Part shown: positions 16,072-23,677 of the stretch, one piece after another
Position numbering within the stretch: position 1 is the stretch's first letter
How the letters are laid out: each line of letters starts with the position of its first letter
NCBI RefSeq assembly: GCF_012844305.1
Contig: NZ_JABANE010000085.1
Coordinates: forward strand, 1 to 39,082
DNA: 39,082 nt
Direction: 5' to 3'
Origin: Flammeovirga aprica JL-4
Lineage (GTDB): Bacteria > Bacteroidota > Bacteroidia > Cytophagales > Flammeovirgaceae
Program-made: the position numbers and the translations under genes
Notes under the pieces: generated by a model
What the model was told of the DNA's origin: nothing
The model's database searches: none
What the model saw: the letters and a program-made list of their open reading frames with translations, nothing else

Positions 16072-17841
16072 TTATCGTACCTCCAATTTTTCTGTCTTTA
16101 AAAAAGTAGGCTTTTGCTTTAATTCTTCTAAATAGGTTATTTCAATATAATCCGTTGCATCATATTTTTTAATTTGAATTGAAGCACTTTCATTTTTATT
16201 AAAATATTGTACTTCAAATAAAAATTTCGGTTCATTTGAATTGGTGAGTTCCATTTGTTTTTTAATTACTAAATTTTGTTTATAAAACTCCTCATTATTA
16301 TGGATTAATGTTGTTGGAAAAGATTCAATTGACAGATCTGATAAACCATTTTCATCTATGAATTGAAATGAGTTTAGTGTTGTAATAGAATGCGTTTTTC
16401 CATTATGATCAATAGCAAAAAGCTGAGTTGAATTCTCATTTTGGCATCTCAAAACAAAAGATATTTGCCTTGAGATACTCAAGTGACAGTATACAATTTC
16501 CACTATGAAGCTCTCTTGATCAACACATGAAAATAAGTCTCCTACCGAACAGTGATAGGTGTTCCATGAAACTTCATTATTGATATAATTTGATGGATTA
16601 AATGCCAAGATCATTTGTAAATCTGCCAAAGAACCTGCATCCAAATTAAGCGCCTTTAGCGTATAAGAGTTGTATTCTTCTGTAATAAATGTAGGTAATT
16701 CTTCTAGTCTGATCTTACGCTTTTTTATATTAAATTCTTCTGATAATGGTGCAGTAAACTTGTATTCAATCATCACATCATTGAATATCAAATACTCATA
16801 ATCTTCTATTGATTTTATTTTATTTTCTTCTGAATCAAAACCAACAAAATGTAAGCGATGCTTTGACTTTTTTAAATTCAATACTCTTTCAACCAAATTT
16901 GTTTTGCTATCACTGATACATGAATCCATCTGATAAGCCTTTAGTGCTGACATCTCTCCCTTATAGCCTCTATATTCCATCTCAGATGGAAGGTATTCAA
17001 TACTATGGTTATTATGATCAAAAAAGTCTTCTATTTTTAACTGTTTTATTTCATACCAAGAAACCTTTTCATCACTCTCTTCAAGTTGAAATATTTTCTT
17101 TTCCTCCGTTCCTTTAGTAATAAACCGGATACTTGTTTTTTCTTTGCCGAGTTGATGTTGAATATCGATAATTTCAAAAATATTTGACAGTTTAAATTCA
17201 GTGGGTAAGAGTTTATCCTTTTTTATAGAAAAAGTGGCAAGTTGATATAGATTAATCTTTTCATAAGTTGCAAACAACTGATTTATGTTTTGAATAAAGT
17301 AAGTATTGGCATCAAAAATATATTTATTATTACTATCATCATCAATAATAGTTGTTTTGATATCTAAAGCTTCTCGAAGCTCTGTTGCAAGTTGAACGAT
17401 CTTCTTATAAGGTATCAAGGGATAAGAAGAAAACAAATTGGTCGTTTTATTATTGACCTCTAATATCTGAATATTATTATCGTAAAGACTTTGTTCTTCT
17501 TTTTCATCATTCATATCCTCAACCATATAGATATGAGAAATAGCATCTTTCTTAAAATGAGTAGGTTCTTCTTTATTCTTTTGTATACTCAATATATCTT
17601 CATTTACCTCAATAACCCATTTTGTTTTCTTAAGACTACTAATCATACTTACGATCAAGATGATAATGAATGGACTGCCTACTAACAGAGTAAAAACTAT
17701 TACAGAAACATAGCTCGTAAATACGATAATCCAAAAGAGTATATATGAAAGTATTGCCAAAAAAAATAAAAAAACAAAAAAAAGAATGATCGAATTTGGC
17801 TCTTTAAACTCCTGCCTATAGGCTGTAGTTAGTTTATCCAT
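16072..17841 (-). CDS. Large membrane protein with PH-like and two DUF4178-like modules (first gene of operon)
   Basis: From ATG 17841 the protein has 589 residues; a GTG at 17883 would add 14. Two membrane segments (IILFFVFLFFLAILSYILFW and the next about 25 residues, ending IIILIVSMISS) precede a PH-like domain opening KWVIEVNEDILSIQ. Two beta modules follow, about 180-370 and 400-580, related in pattern to the single module of each downstream gene; for example 'YFN' near the end matches 'YFS' in the others. This looks like duplication of the C-terminal module. It heads the three-gene operon; the promoter is upstream of 17883 and not identified. Confidence 0.55.
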   Translation of the reverse strand: MDKLTTAYRQEFKEPNSIILFFVFLFFLAILSYILFWIIVFTSYVSVIVFTLLVGSPFIIILIVSMISSLKKTKWVIEVNEDILSIQKNKEEPTHFKKDAISHIYMVEDMNDEKEEQSLYDNNIQILEVNNKTTNLFSSYPLIPYKKIVQLATELREALDIKTTIIDDDSNNKYIFDANTYFIQNINQLFATYEKINLYQLATFSIKKDKLLPTEFKLSNIFEIIDIQHQLGKEKTSIRFITKGTEEKKIFQLEESDEKVSWYEIKQLKIEDFFDHNNHSIEYLPSEMEYRGYKGEMSALKAYQMDSCISDSKTNLVERVLNLKKSKHRLHFVGFDSEENKIKSIEDYEYLIFNDVMIEYKFTAPLSEEFNIKKRKIRLEELPTFITEEYNSYTLKALNLDAGSLADLQMILAFNPSNYINNEVSWNTYHCSVGDLFSCVDQESFIVEIVYCHLSISRQISFVLRCQNENSTQLFAIDHNGKTHSITTLNSFQFIDENGLSDLSIESFPTTLIHNNEEFYKQNLVIKKQMELTNSNEPKFLFEVQYFNKNESASIQIKKYDATDYIEITYLEELKQKPTFLKTEKLEVR

Positions 17842-17883
17842 TAATTTAGTTTTTATAGCAAAGAGCCTATTTACACGTTTCAC

Positions 17884-18513
17884 ATTTTAACCTTAGATTT
17901 ACTTTTACGGCTTGTTACCGACTTATGCTACACCTTACAATAGTTCTTTTACTGATTTCAATTTCTAAGAGTAATACATCAAAAATAAGTATTTTTTTTG
18001 AAAATGACTCTTGAATTGAAAATCAAATGATAGATAAGTTGGAGTAGAGAGCTTAAATTGTCACACAAAAAACGTTGAGATCAAATTAAATTATTTTTGG
18101 TTAGAGCAAGATGGATGGAGTTCTTTCAATATTGATACAATAAATGGTCAAGTAGTTTTCACCGGCATCACTCCTAAATTTTGTGGAGCTCATGTTGAAA
18201 ACACAGAAGAAAAGATTAAAATAATTGATTGTTCAGAATCTAATTTGATATTAGAAGTTTTTGATCAAAAGGAAATCCTTGAAAAAGTTCAATTTGCTAA
18301 TTAAATCGCTACGAACAAGCTGGGACTGTCGCAACACCTCTTCCCATTATTGTGATAAAAAACCACTATGTTTCAAGTGTTAAACGTGAGCGTCATTTTC
18401 AGTATATAGGTGTACTTAATCACCTCATCTATAATAGTTAAGTTTATTTTGACAGAAATGACAAATATTATATATTACGAAATATTATAATTTACAACTA
18501 CAACTAAAAAACA
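17884..18513. other. Intergenic region with a decayed gene and a weak promoter
   Basis: These 630 bases separate the - strand operon from a + strand lipoprotein gene. They contain the start-less coding remnant 18038-18304. A weak promoter match for the next gene is TTTG (18448-18451), 19 bases, then TATATTAC. The operon's own promoter must lie near 17890-17990, an AT-rich stretch without a clear consensus. Confidence 0.45.
18038..18304 (+). pseudogene. 3' remnant of a gene of unknown function (no start codon)
   Basis: An 88-codon open stretch reads like real protein (VEIKLNYFWLEQDGWSSF, then VVFTGITPKFCGAHVEN, ending KVQFAN and TAA). It has no ATG or GTG in frame after the preceding stop at 18035-18037. 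Composition and codon choice match the neighbours. The sequence is most simply the 3' part of a deleted gene; no family is recognised. Confidence 0.55.
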
Positions 18514-18843
18514 ATGAAAAAGTCACTATTATCTTGCCTCGTTCTACTTTCCTTTCTACTTTTCAACTCTTGCTCTAGTGAAGATGAATCAACTCCATGT
18601 AACTCTATCATTGTGCTTACTCAATTTACAGTAATGCAAGCAGCACATCAGATATTGCCCTCTGGTTGTGAAAGAGGAAAAAATGCGAAGGAGCTAAATG
18701 ACTACATCTTAGAAAATGAAGCATGCATCAGAAAAGGGTTAATTGAAAGTGCATCAGATGCAACTGAAGAAGCACAACTAATCGAGCAATTTGAACAAAG
18801 CAAAGAAGCCTATCTAGAAGAAGCGGATAAGCTAACGTGTTAA
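18514..18843 (+). CDS. Small lipoprotein
   Basis: The 109-residue precursor has a lipobox FNSC (Cys20) followed by SSEDES, the Ser/Asp/Glu run seen after the lipidated Cys in many surface-exposed Bacteroidota lipoproteins. The mature part is a predicted alpha-helical bundle, acidic, with four further cysteines including the final residue (PCNS, SGCERG, EACIRK, LTC). Two disulfides are plausible. No family is recognised. A terminator hairpin follows. Confidence 0.65.
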   Translation: MKKSLLSCLVLLSFLLFNSCSSEDESTPCNSIIVLTQFTVMQAAHQILPSGCERGKNAKELNDYILENEACIRKGLIESASDATEEAQLIEQFEQSKEAYLEEADKLTC

Positions 18844-18869
18844 TCACTCTCTAGTAAAAGCTAGAAGAA

Positions 18870-18904
18870 AAAATCCCCAACATCTATTCTATGCTGGGGA
18901 TTTT
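18870..18904. terminator. Bidirectional terminator between convergent genes
   Basis: AAAATCCCCAACAT (18870-18883) pairs with ATGCTGGGGATTTT (18891-18904), one mismatch, 7-base loop. The A-run on the left and T-run on the right make it usable in both directions, for the 18514 gene (+) and the DUF3160 gene (-). Confidence 0.75.
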
Positions 18905-18968
18905 ACTAAACTGTTACATCTTAAAATGTGAGGCTTCAAATTATACTAATTGGTATATAAACTTGAGG

Positions 18969-21359
18969 CTAATCATAATCAACATACCTAGGGTATCTAT
19001 ACTCCATATTCCCTTCTAACGTTTCCACATTTCTAACAAGAGGAGCAATCCATTCAGGTCTTTTAGGAACATTTTTCTCACCCACCTTTTTTCTCCAATC
19101 CTCATCATTAAGCACACCATCACTTTGGAACTCATAGAAAGAGAACGTTGATCCCCTTGCAATGTGATATTCTCCCTTGAAAGGTACAATCACATAAATA
19201 TCATCAGCATGGCCTACTGCCACGTTTAAAATTCCCGATTTATTGGCATAAACGTCCGCAATCAATGCCATTGAAGATTCTCTAGTAGGAAGATGATCCG
19301 TCTCTAAAAGTCCCAGAAGAATGTACTCTATTTCTGCACCGATAAAATGAAGTTTTTGATATTCTTCTTTTGAAACGTTTTCTCCATTGAGTTGCTTATT
19401 TGCTACCTTTCTCAATAAATTCCCAACTTCTTTAATCTTTTGGAGCTCGCTCTCAAAAGTGGTTTCCTTATTTTCAGAAAGTATTTCCAGCCAAGACACA
19501 AGTTCCTTTGCAGTGTTCCAGAATACAATATTTGGTTCCACATAGCTGTAATGCGATGGAGGTTCAGGTCCCCCACCTTCTCCTGCTTCGGCGGCGTAAG
19601 GTCTTTCCTGATACAATACTAAATCGTGTTTTATGTGTGTCCAAGATGATAATGCCGTAGACAATTCTTTCCTATTGTAAGCATCCGTTTTCATAAAGTT
19701 GGGGTAGTTTTCTTGTTCTGCAAAAGAGGCTAGTGCGGATTCTACGCCCTTAAATCCATAGTTGTGATCCCAATCTGAAAAACTTTCAAATTGGTTTTGA
19801 AGCTGTTGGAGATTCGATGTATAAGCAGGCCATTTTTCGTTTTCTTTGTATTCTTCCAATAAGATTTTCTCTGCCGTTTTATTACCAAATACCGCCGCAA
19901 CATCTAATGCCTTAGGAGCATCTCTCTTTACATTTATGAGTTTGCTGAAAATTTCTCCGCTGATAGAATAAGTGCTTGAAAAGAAAAAGAGTCGTTTCTT
20001 GTCCTCTTCTGCTGATGGAGTAAAATAAGCCACCTTTATTCTTTCTTTGGAGGATGCCATTAACTGTTCTTGAATCTGAGCAACTTTGCTTTCTTCCAAG
20101 GCTTCATCTAATGAATTTACATCAATCAATGCTATTAAATCACGGATGGAAATATTGTCTTCTTTTCCAGCTAGTTTTTCAATATCAGCACTGTATTTCT
20201 GATATTTTTTATATAAGTTCGGATCGTTTTTAATGGTAAAGGCCAATGTAATCAGACCTTTTAATTCTTCGTTATTACTGATGTCAATACCATTAAGGCT
20301 GATCCATTTGAAAGACTTGAAATAACTTCTCAAAGGTTCTGATTTCGTATAATGCGACCTTGGTTTCAAATCTCCAAAATTCACAGTTTCATTTTGGATA
20401 AAAGATGGTTTCCCACCAGCATTCTCAATTTTCTGAACTTCTTCCTGATAGATTTCAGTATAACTTTCTGGAAGCTTTACAGCTTGGTCACCAAAAGAAT
20501 GTAAAGCCAAAGCACAATAAGTCTGAGCCCATTCCACTTCATTTTTATGCGTACTCAAAGTCGCTAGTTTTTCAAATGTCTTTTTAAGTATTCCTTTTAG
20601 TTCTTTTGATAAATAATTCTCCTCAAATTTCTCTATAAAACGAGAAAAATACCTGTGCAAAATAAACAAGTACAAGTCAGTGGTCACGTAATTTGGAATG
20701 TGCTGATATGCATTATTGTCATAGGCATAAAAAGGCATAGAACGGTTGGCATTTACAATACTGAAATTCTGTTTTCCAAAGTCCTCAAGTACCTCTGTGG
20801 GTACGGCTTTAAACTGTTTTGTATTGACAATCAGATCTGCATTATAAAGTGACAGACTTTCCCTTTCCACTGTCTTATTTGCTTTACGTTTTGCTTCCTC
20901 TTTTTTAACTTCACTAATAAAATCTTGTTCTTCTTTATCCAAAGACACCTTGAATTCGGGTACATCAAAAATAGGTTTGTACCATTTGAATTGATTAAAA
21001 TAACCTCTTAAAAAAGCATCATTAAATAAATAGCCATTTCGGGCAAAAATTTCATTTCTTAAGAGCCTTAATTCTTCATAAGACAAAGAAGTCAGATCCT
21101 TTTTATAATCAAAAGGAGGAGCATCTACACCCGTCATTTCATTCCAATCATAATAACTTTTGATATGATCAAGCTGATAATACTTTTGAAGATATTCCTT
21201 CTTTGGAGTTTGCGTTTTATCAATTCGTTCTTCTTTTGAAGATTTGACATTCGCCTGTTTTGTTTCATCATTAGTGACACTTTCTTCCGTACAATTTGTA
21301 AAAAGAAGTGGTGTCAGCATGAGAAACAATAGATTGAGTTTAAGTTTCATATTATCCAT
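18969..21359 (-). CDS. YARHG- and DUF3160-domain lipoprotein
   Basis: The 796-residue protein has a lipobox LLFTNC with Cys23. Residues about 93-150 form a YARHG domain: ELRLLRNEIFARNGYLF, FNQFKWYKP and a following helix. Residues about 180-780 match DUF3160, a large alpha-rich domain of surface lipoproteins, with YDNNAYQHIPNYVTTDLYLF, LYQERPYAAEAGEGG and VGHADDIYVIVPFKGEYHIA segments. The role of DUF3160 is unknown. The ATG at 21359 directly follows the stop of the CapA-like gene with no spacer, so the two are translationally coupled; an ATG three codons later is also possible. It is the third YARHG protein in the window. Confidence 0.85.
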   Translation of the reverse strand: MDNMKLKLNLLFLMLTPLLFTNCTEESVTNDETKQANVKSSKEERIDKTQTPKKEYLQKYYQLDHIKSYYDWNEMTGVDAPPFDYKKDLTSLSYEELRLLRNEIFARNGYLFNDAFLRGYFNQFKWYKPIFDVPEFKVSLDKEEQDFISEVKKEEAKRKANKTVERESLSLYNADLIVNTKQFKAVPTEVLEDFGKQNFSIVNANRSMPFYAYDNNAYQHIPNYVTTDLYLFILHRYFSRFIEKFEENYLSKELKGILKKTFEKLATLSTHKNEVEWAQTYCALALHSFGDQAVKLPESYTEIYQEEVQKIENAGGKPSFIQNETVNFGDLKPRSHYTKSEPLRSYFKSFKWISLNGIDISNNEELKGLITLAFTIKNDPNLYKKYQKYSADIEKLAGKEDNISIRDLIALIDVNSLDEALEESKVAQIQEQLMASSKERIKVAYFTPSAEEDKKRLFFFSSTYSISGEIFSKLINVKRDAPKALDVAAVFGNKTAEKILLEEYKENEKWPAYTSNLQQLQNQFESFSDWDHNYGFKGVESALASFAEQENYPNFMKTDAYNRKELSTALSSWTHIKHDLVLYQERPYAAEAGEGGGPEPPSHYSYVEPNIVFWNTAKELVSWLEILSENKETTFESELQKIKEVGNLLRKVANKQLNGENVSKEEYQKLHFIGAEIEYILLGLLETDHLPTRESSMALIADVYANKSGILNVAVGHADDIYVIVPFKGEYHIARGSTFSFYEFQSDGVLNDEDWRKKVGEKNVPKRPEWIAPLVRNVETLEGNMEYRYPRYVDYD

Positions 21360-22769
21360 TTAATTTAATTCAGTTAATGCAAACCCGAAATCATCCCACT
21401 CATAGATCCTTTCTACCTTCTCGTTTTCATTCAGTGTTTCTACAGTGGTGAGATAGTTTTTCTCATTTTTTTTCAATACCCCAAAGGATTCAACATCATT
21501 GACCAATTTTGTTCCAAGCCATAAAGGTTTCAAAGCTTTATCCTTATAAGTATAAATATTTACTCTTTTCTTAAGGGTTGAATCAAATTTCACTTTTTTT
21601 GTAATACCAATTAATACATCAAGATGATCATCGTTGTTGATGTCCGCAATATGGTATTCAGAAAGTGATCCATGAAGCTGTAACACATTGGTCATCACCT
21701 CCCCCTTTTGTAATTTGAGCAAGTATGATTTTTCAGAGAATTTCTTTAGCATAGAAATTGTATTTTTCTCTGAAATCATCCATATATCTGTAGGTTCTGA
21801 AAAGTTGATATTCTTTGTTTGCATTAGTTTCCAATATTGATCATCATGATACAAGCTCACATTAGAAAAACGTAAATGCCTTTTTAAAGCGGTCATTTGA
21901 TCATTCAATGCCATCGTTTTCGGGAAGCAATTCTTTATAGCAACGGGCGTAAGCTTTACCGCTTCTATTTCTTGATCAATTTCCAATTCCACCACATAAG
22001 ATGACCTTGCATCCGTCATATAAGGGTCTGCCACAAAGTTTCCAAGGCTATAAATAACGGGCTTGTCTTTGATATATTCAATTGTCTGTGTAACATGAGG
22101 ATGATGACCAACGATTGCGTCAACTCCCAAATCAATCAATTGCATCGCCAATTCCCTTTGCCATTGTAGAGGAACAGCCTGCATTTCATACCCCCAATGT
22201 AAATACACTATTAGCGGTATATTTTCGTGTTGAGCTACAAATTTTTGGACACTCTGCTTTAATTCCTCCACAGATGAAATGGCTAAAAATTCATTATGTT
22301 CCAATAAAGAAGCGGACAATATTGCACAGCGTTTCCCTCCTTTTTCAAGGATTGAAGGCTTGTTTTCATGCCCTACCACTTGGAACTGATGCTTTTTTAT
22401 AGCGTTTATTGTATTATCATACCCTTCTTTACCGAAGTCATAAATATGATTATTGGCAATAGAAACATGCGTTACCCCTGCCTCTTTCAAAAGGCCTGCA
22501 CATTTTTCATCTGATTTAAAATTATAGCGATCATTCTGTTTCGGTCCTGTGGCTGTAATGGTCCCTTCCAGGTTAATCACCGTAAAATCCTGCCCTTTAA
22601 AAGGCTTAAAGGCATTGACCAACAAACTGTCACCATGTATTCTCATTCTATAGGCTACTCCCCTATCCAGAAGTACATCTCCGGTAAGTACAATTTTCAG
22701 TTTATCGTCTTTCTTTTGACAAGAAAACAAACAGCTTATCAATAATAAAAAGGTGAGTTTGTTTAGCAT
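21360..22769 (-). CDS. CapA-family metallophosphatase-like lipoprotein
   Basis: From ATG 22769 the protein has 469 residues and a lipoprotein signal ending CLFSC (Cys17). A TTG five codons upstream is open but unneeded. The CapA (PGA_cap) fold is shown in order by LTGDVLLDRGV, INLEGTIT, SIANNHIYDFG, YLHWGYEMQ and GHHPHVTQ, then a YSLGNFV strand. Asp, Asn and His residues in these motifs form the dinuclear metal site. CapA of Bacillus acts in poly-gamma-glutamate capsule export or anchoring, but no capB/capC is present, so a capsule role is not supported. The C-terminal 150 residues are an extra beta region with DINNDDHLDVLIG, an FG-GAP-like turn. Confidence 0.85.
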   Translation of the reverse strand: MLNKLTFLLLISCLFSCQKKDDKLKIVLTGDVLLDRGVAYRMRIHGDSLLVNAFKPFKGQDFTVINLEGTITATGPKQNDRYNFKSDEKCAGLLKEAGVTHVSIANNHIYDFGKEGYDNTINAIKKHQFQVVGHENKPSILEKGGKRCAILSASLLEHNEFLAISSVEELKQSVQKFVAQHENIPLIVYLHWGYEMQAVPLQWQRELAMQLIDLGVDAIVGHHPHVTQTIEYIKDKPVIYSLGNFVADPYMTDARSSYVVELEIDQEIEAVKLTPVAIKNCFPKTMALNDQMTALKRHLRFSNVSLYHDDQYWKLMQTKNINFSEPTDIWMISEKNTISMLKKFSEKSYLLKLQKGEVMTNVLQLHGSLSEYHIADINNDDHLDVLIGITKKVKFDSTLKKRVNIYTYKDKALKPLWLGTKLVNDVESFGVLKKNEKNYLTTVETLNENEKVERIYEWDDFGFALTELN

Positions 22770-23230
22770 TTCTTTAAAGTACAATAGTTTCTTTTAGTTG
22801 CCCTTCGTTTTTTACGATTGCTAAGGTAAAGATTTAGGTTTATTATTAAAAACTGAAAATAACTGTATTTTGTGTTACGACATAAAAAGAAAAATGAGAT
22901 TGTACTTTACTAATAAAAACTAGAAGAATACATATCTCACAAAAATTAAATGATGCTATAGTTTGATATAAATAATCCATGCTCTAATATTGAAATGAAA
23001 ATTGTATAACTAATAACTTATTGTACTAAGAATAAATACCAATTTACTATCATTAAAAAGCAAACTTGATAGTGGTTAATGATAAATTTCAAGAACATTT
23101 TTTCTTTTCACTTTAGAAAACGTTCTACTACTCATTTTAAATTATTCCTATATTCTGCTGTTTTTTTGAGTAGGGCAGTGCTTATGAATATATACATTAC
23201 TTGGGCTTCATCGGCCTCATTAAACTAATT
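22770..23230. other. Divergent intergenic region with a palindrome
   Basis: These 461 bases carry the promoters of the CapA-DUF3160 operon (-) and the small secreted protein gene (+). No gene is seen. TATCATTAA (23048-23056) and TTAATGATA (23076-23084) form 9-bp arms around 19 bases, a possible operator or hairpin. No exact TAnnTTTG box in suitable position was found. Confidence 0.4.
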
Positions 23231-23524
23231 ATGATGAAAGCAATCAAACTTATTTCAACTTCAATTTTTGTAGCAATTCTAGCTTTTGCATTGCATGCCT
23301 ATGCTGCAGTTACTGTAAGATACCAAAACAATGACTCTAATGATTATACTTTTGACGCAGAGATTGCTGGAAGTACAAAGAAAGTCACTTTCTATGGTAG
23401 CCGTACAGGATCTGTTACTATTCAAGGTGGTGCTAGCAGTGCAGTTATCTATACAAAATGTGGTAAGGTGACTGTAAGTCAAGGCGATAAGATCTATATC
23501 AAAAATGGTTGTATTTCTTTCTAA
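23231..23524 (+). CDS. Small secreted beta-rich protein
   Basis: ATG 23231 gives 97 residues with a signal peptide cut after AYA (about residue 26). The in-frame TTG at 23201 would place ten extra residues before it and is unlikely. The mature 71 residues are strands rich in Thr, Ser, Val and Tyr (VTVRYQNNDSNDYTFD, KKVTFYGSRTGSVTIQGG). Two cysteines (TKCGKV, NGCISF) could form a C-terminal disulfide. A solo gene with a long leader and a strong terminator suggests an abundant secreted product. No family is recognised. Confidence 0.65.
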   Translation: MMKAIKLISTSIFVAILAFALHAYAAVTVRYQNNDSNDYTFDAEIAGSTKKVTFYGSRTGSVTIQGGASSAVIYTKCGKVTVSQGDKIYIKNGCISF

Positions 23525-23564
23525 TTTCTATTAGAACGACATCAATCTATTTTCAATTTTTCAA

Positions 23565-23619
23565 AAAAAAGGCTGTTTGTAGAGAATGGTAAACTTACAC
23601 TCTACAAACAGCCTTTTTT
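23565..23619. terminator. Strong bidirectional terminator
   Basis: AAAAAAGGCTGTTTGTAGA (23565-23583) is perfectly complementary to 23601-23619, with a 17-base loop. The A-run and T-run sit at the stem base on both strands. It lies between the small secreted protein gene (+) and the propeller enzyme gene (-), both converging on it. Confidence 0.85.
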
Positions 23620-23677
23620 AATCCAACAGATTCATTTTTGATTACAAACAGAAAAAACGGTCTTCTTCATTTTGACA

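Noticed and set aside
22115..22402. Open frame on the + strand inside the CapA-like gene
   Set aside because: The opposite strand holds conserved CapA metal-site motifs; this is a shadow frame.
21360..22769. Naming the gene capA of a capsule operon
   Set aside because: No capB, capC or other poly-gamma-glutamate genes are present and the protein has extra beta regions, so only the family call is made.
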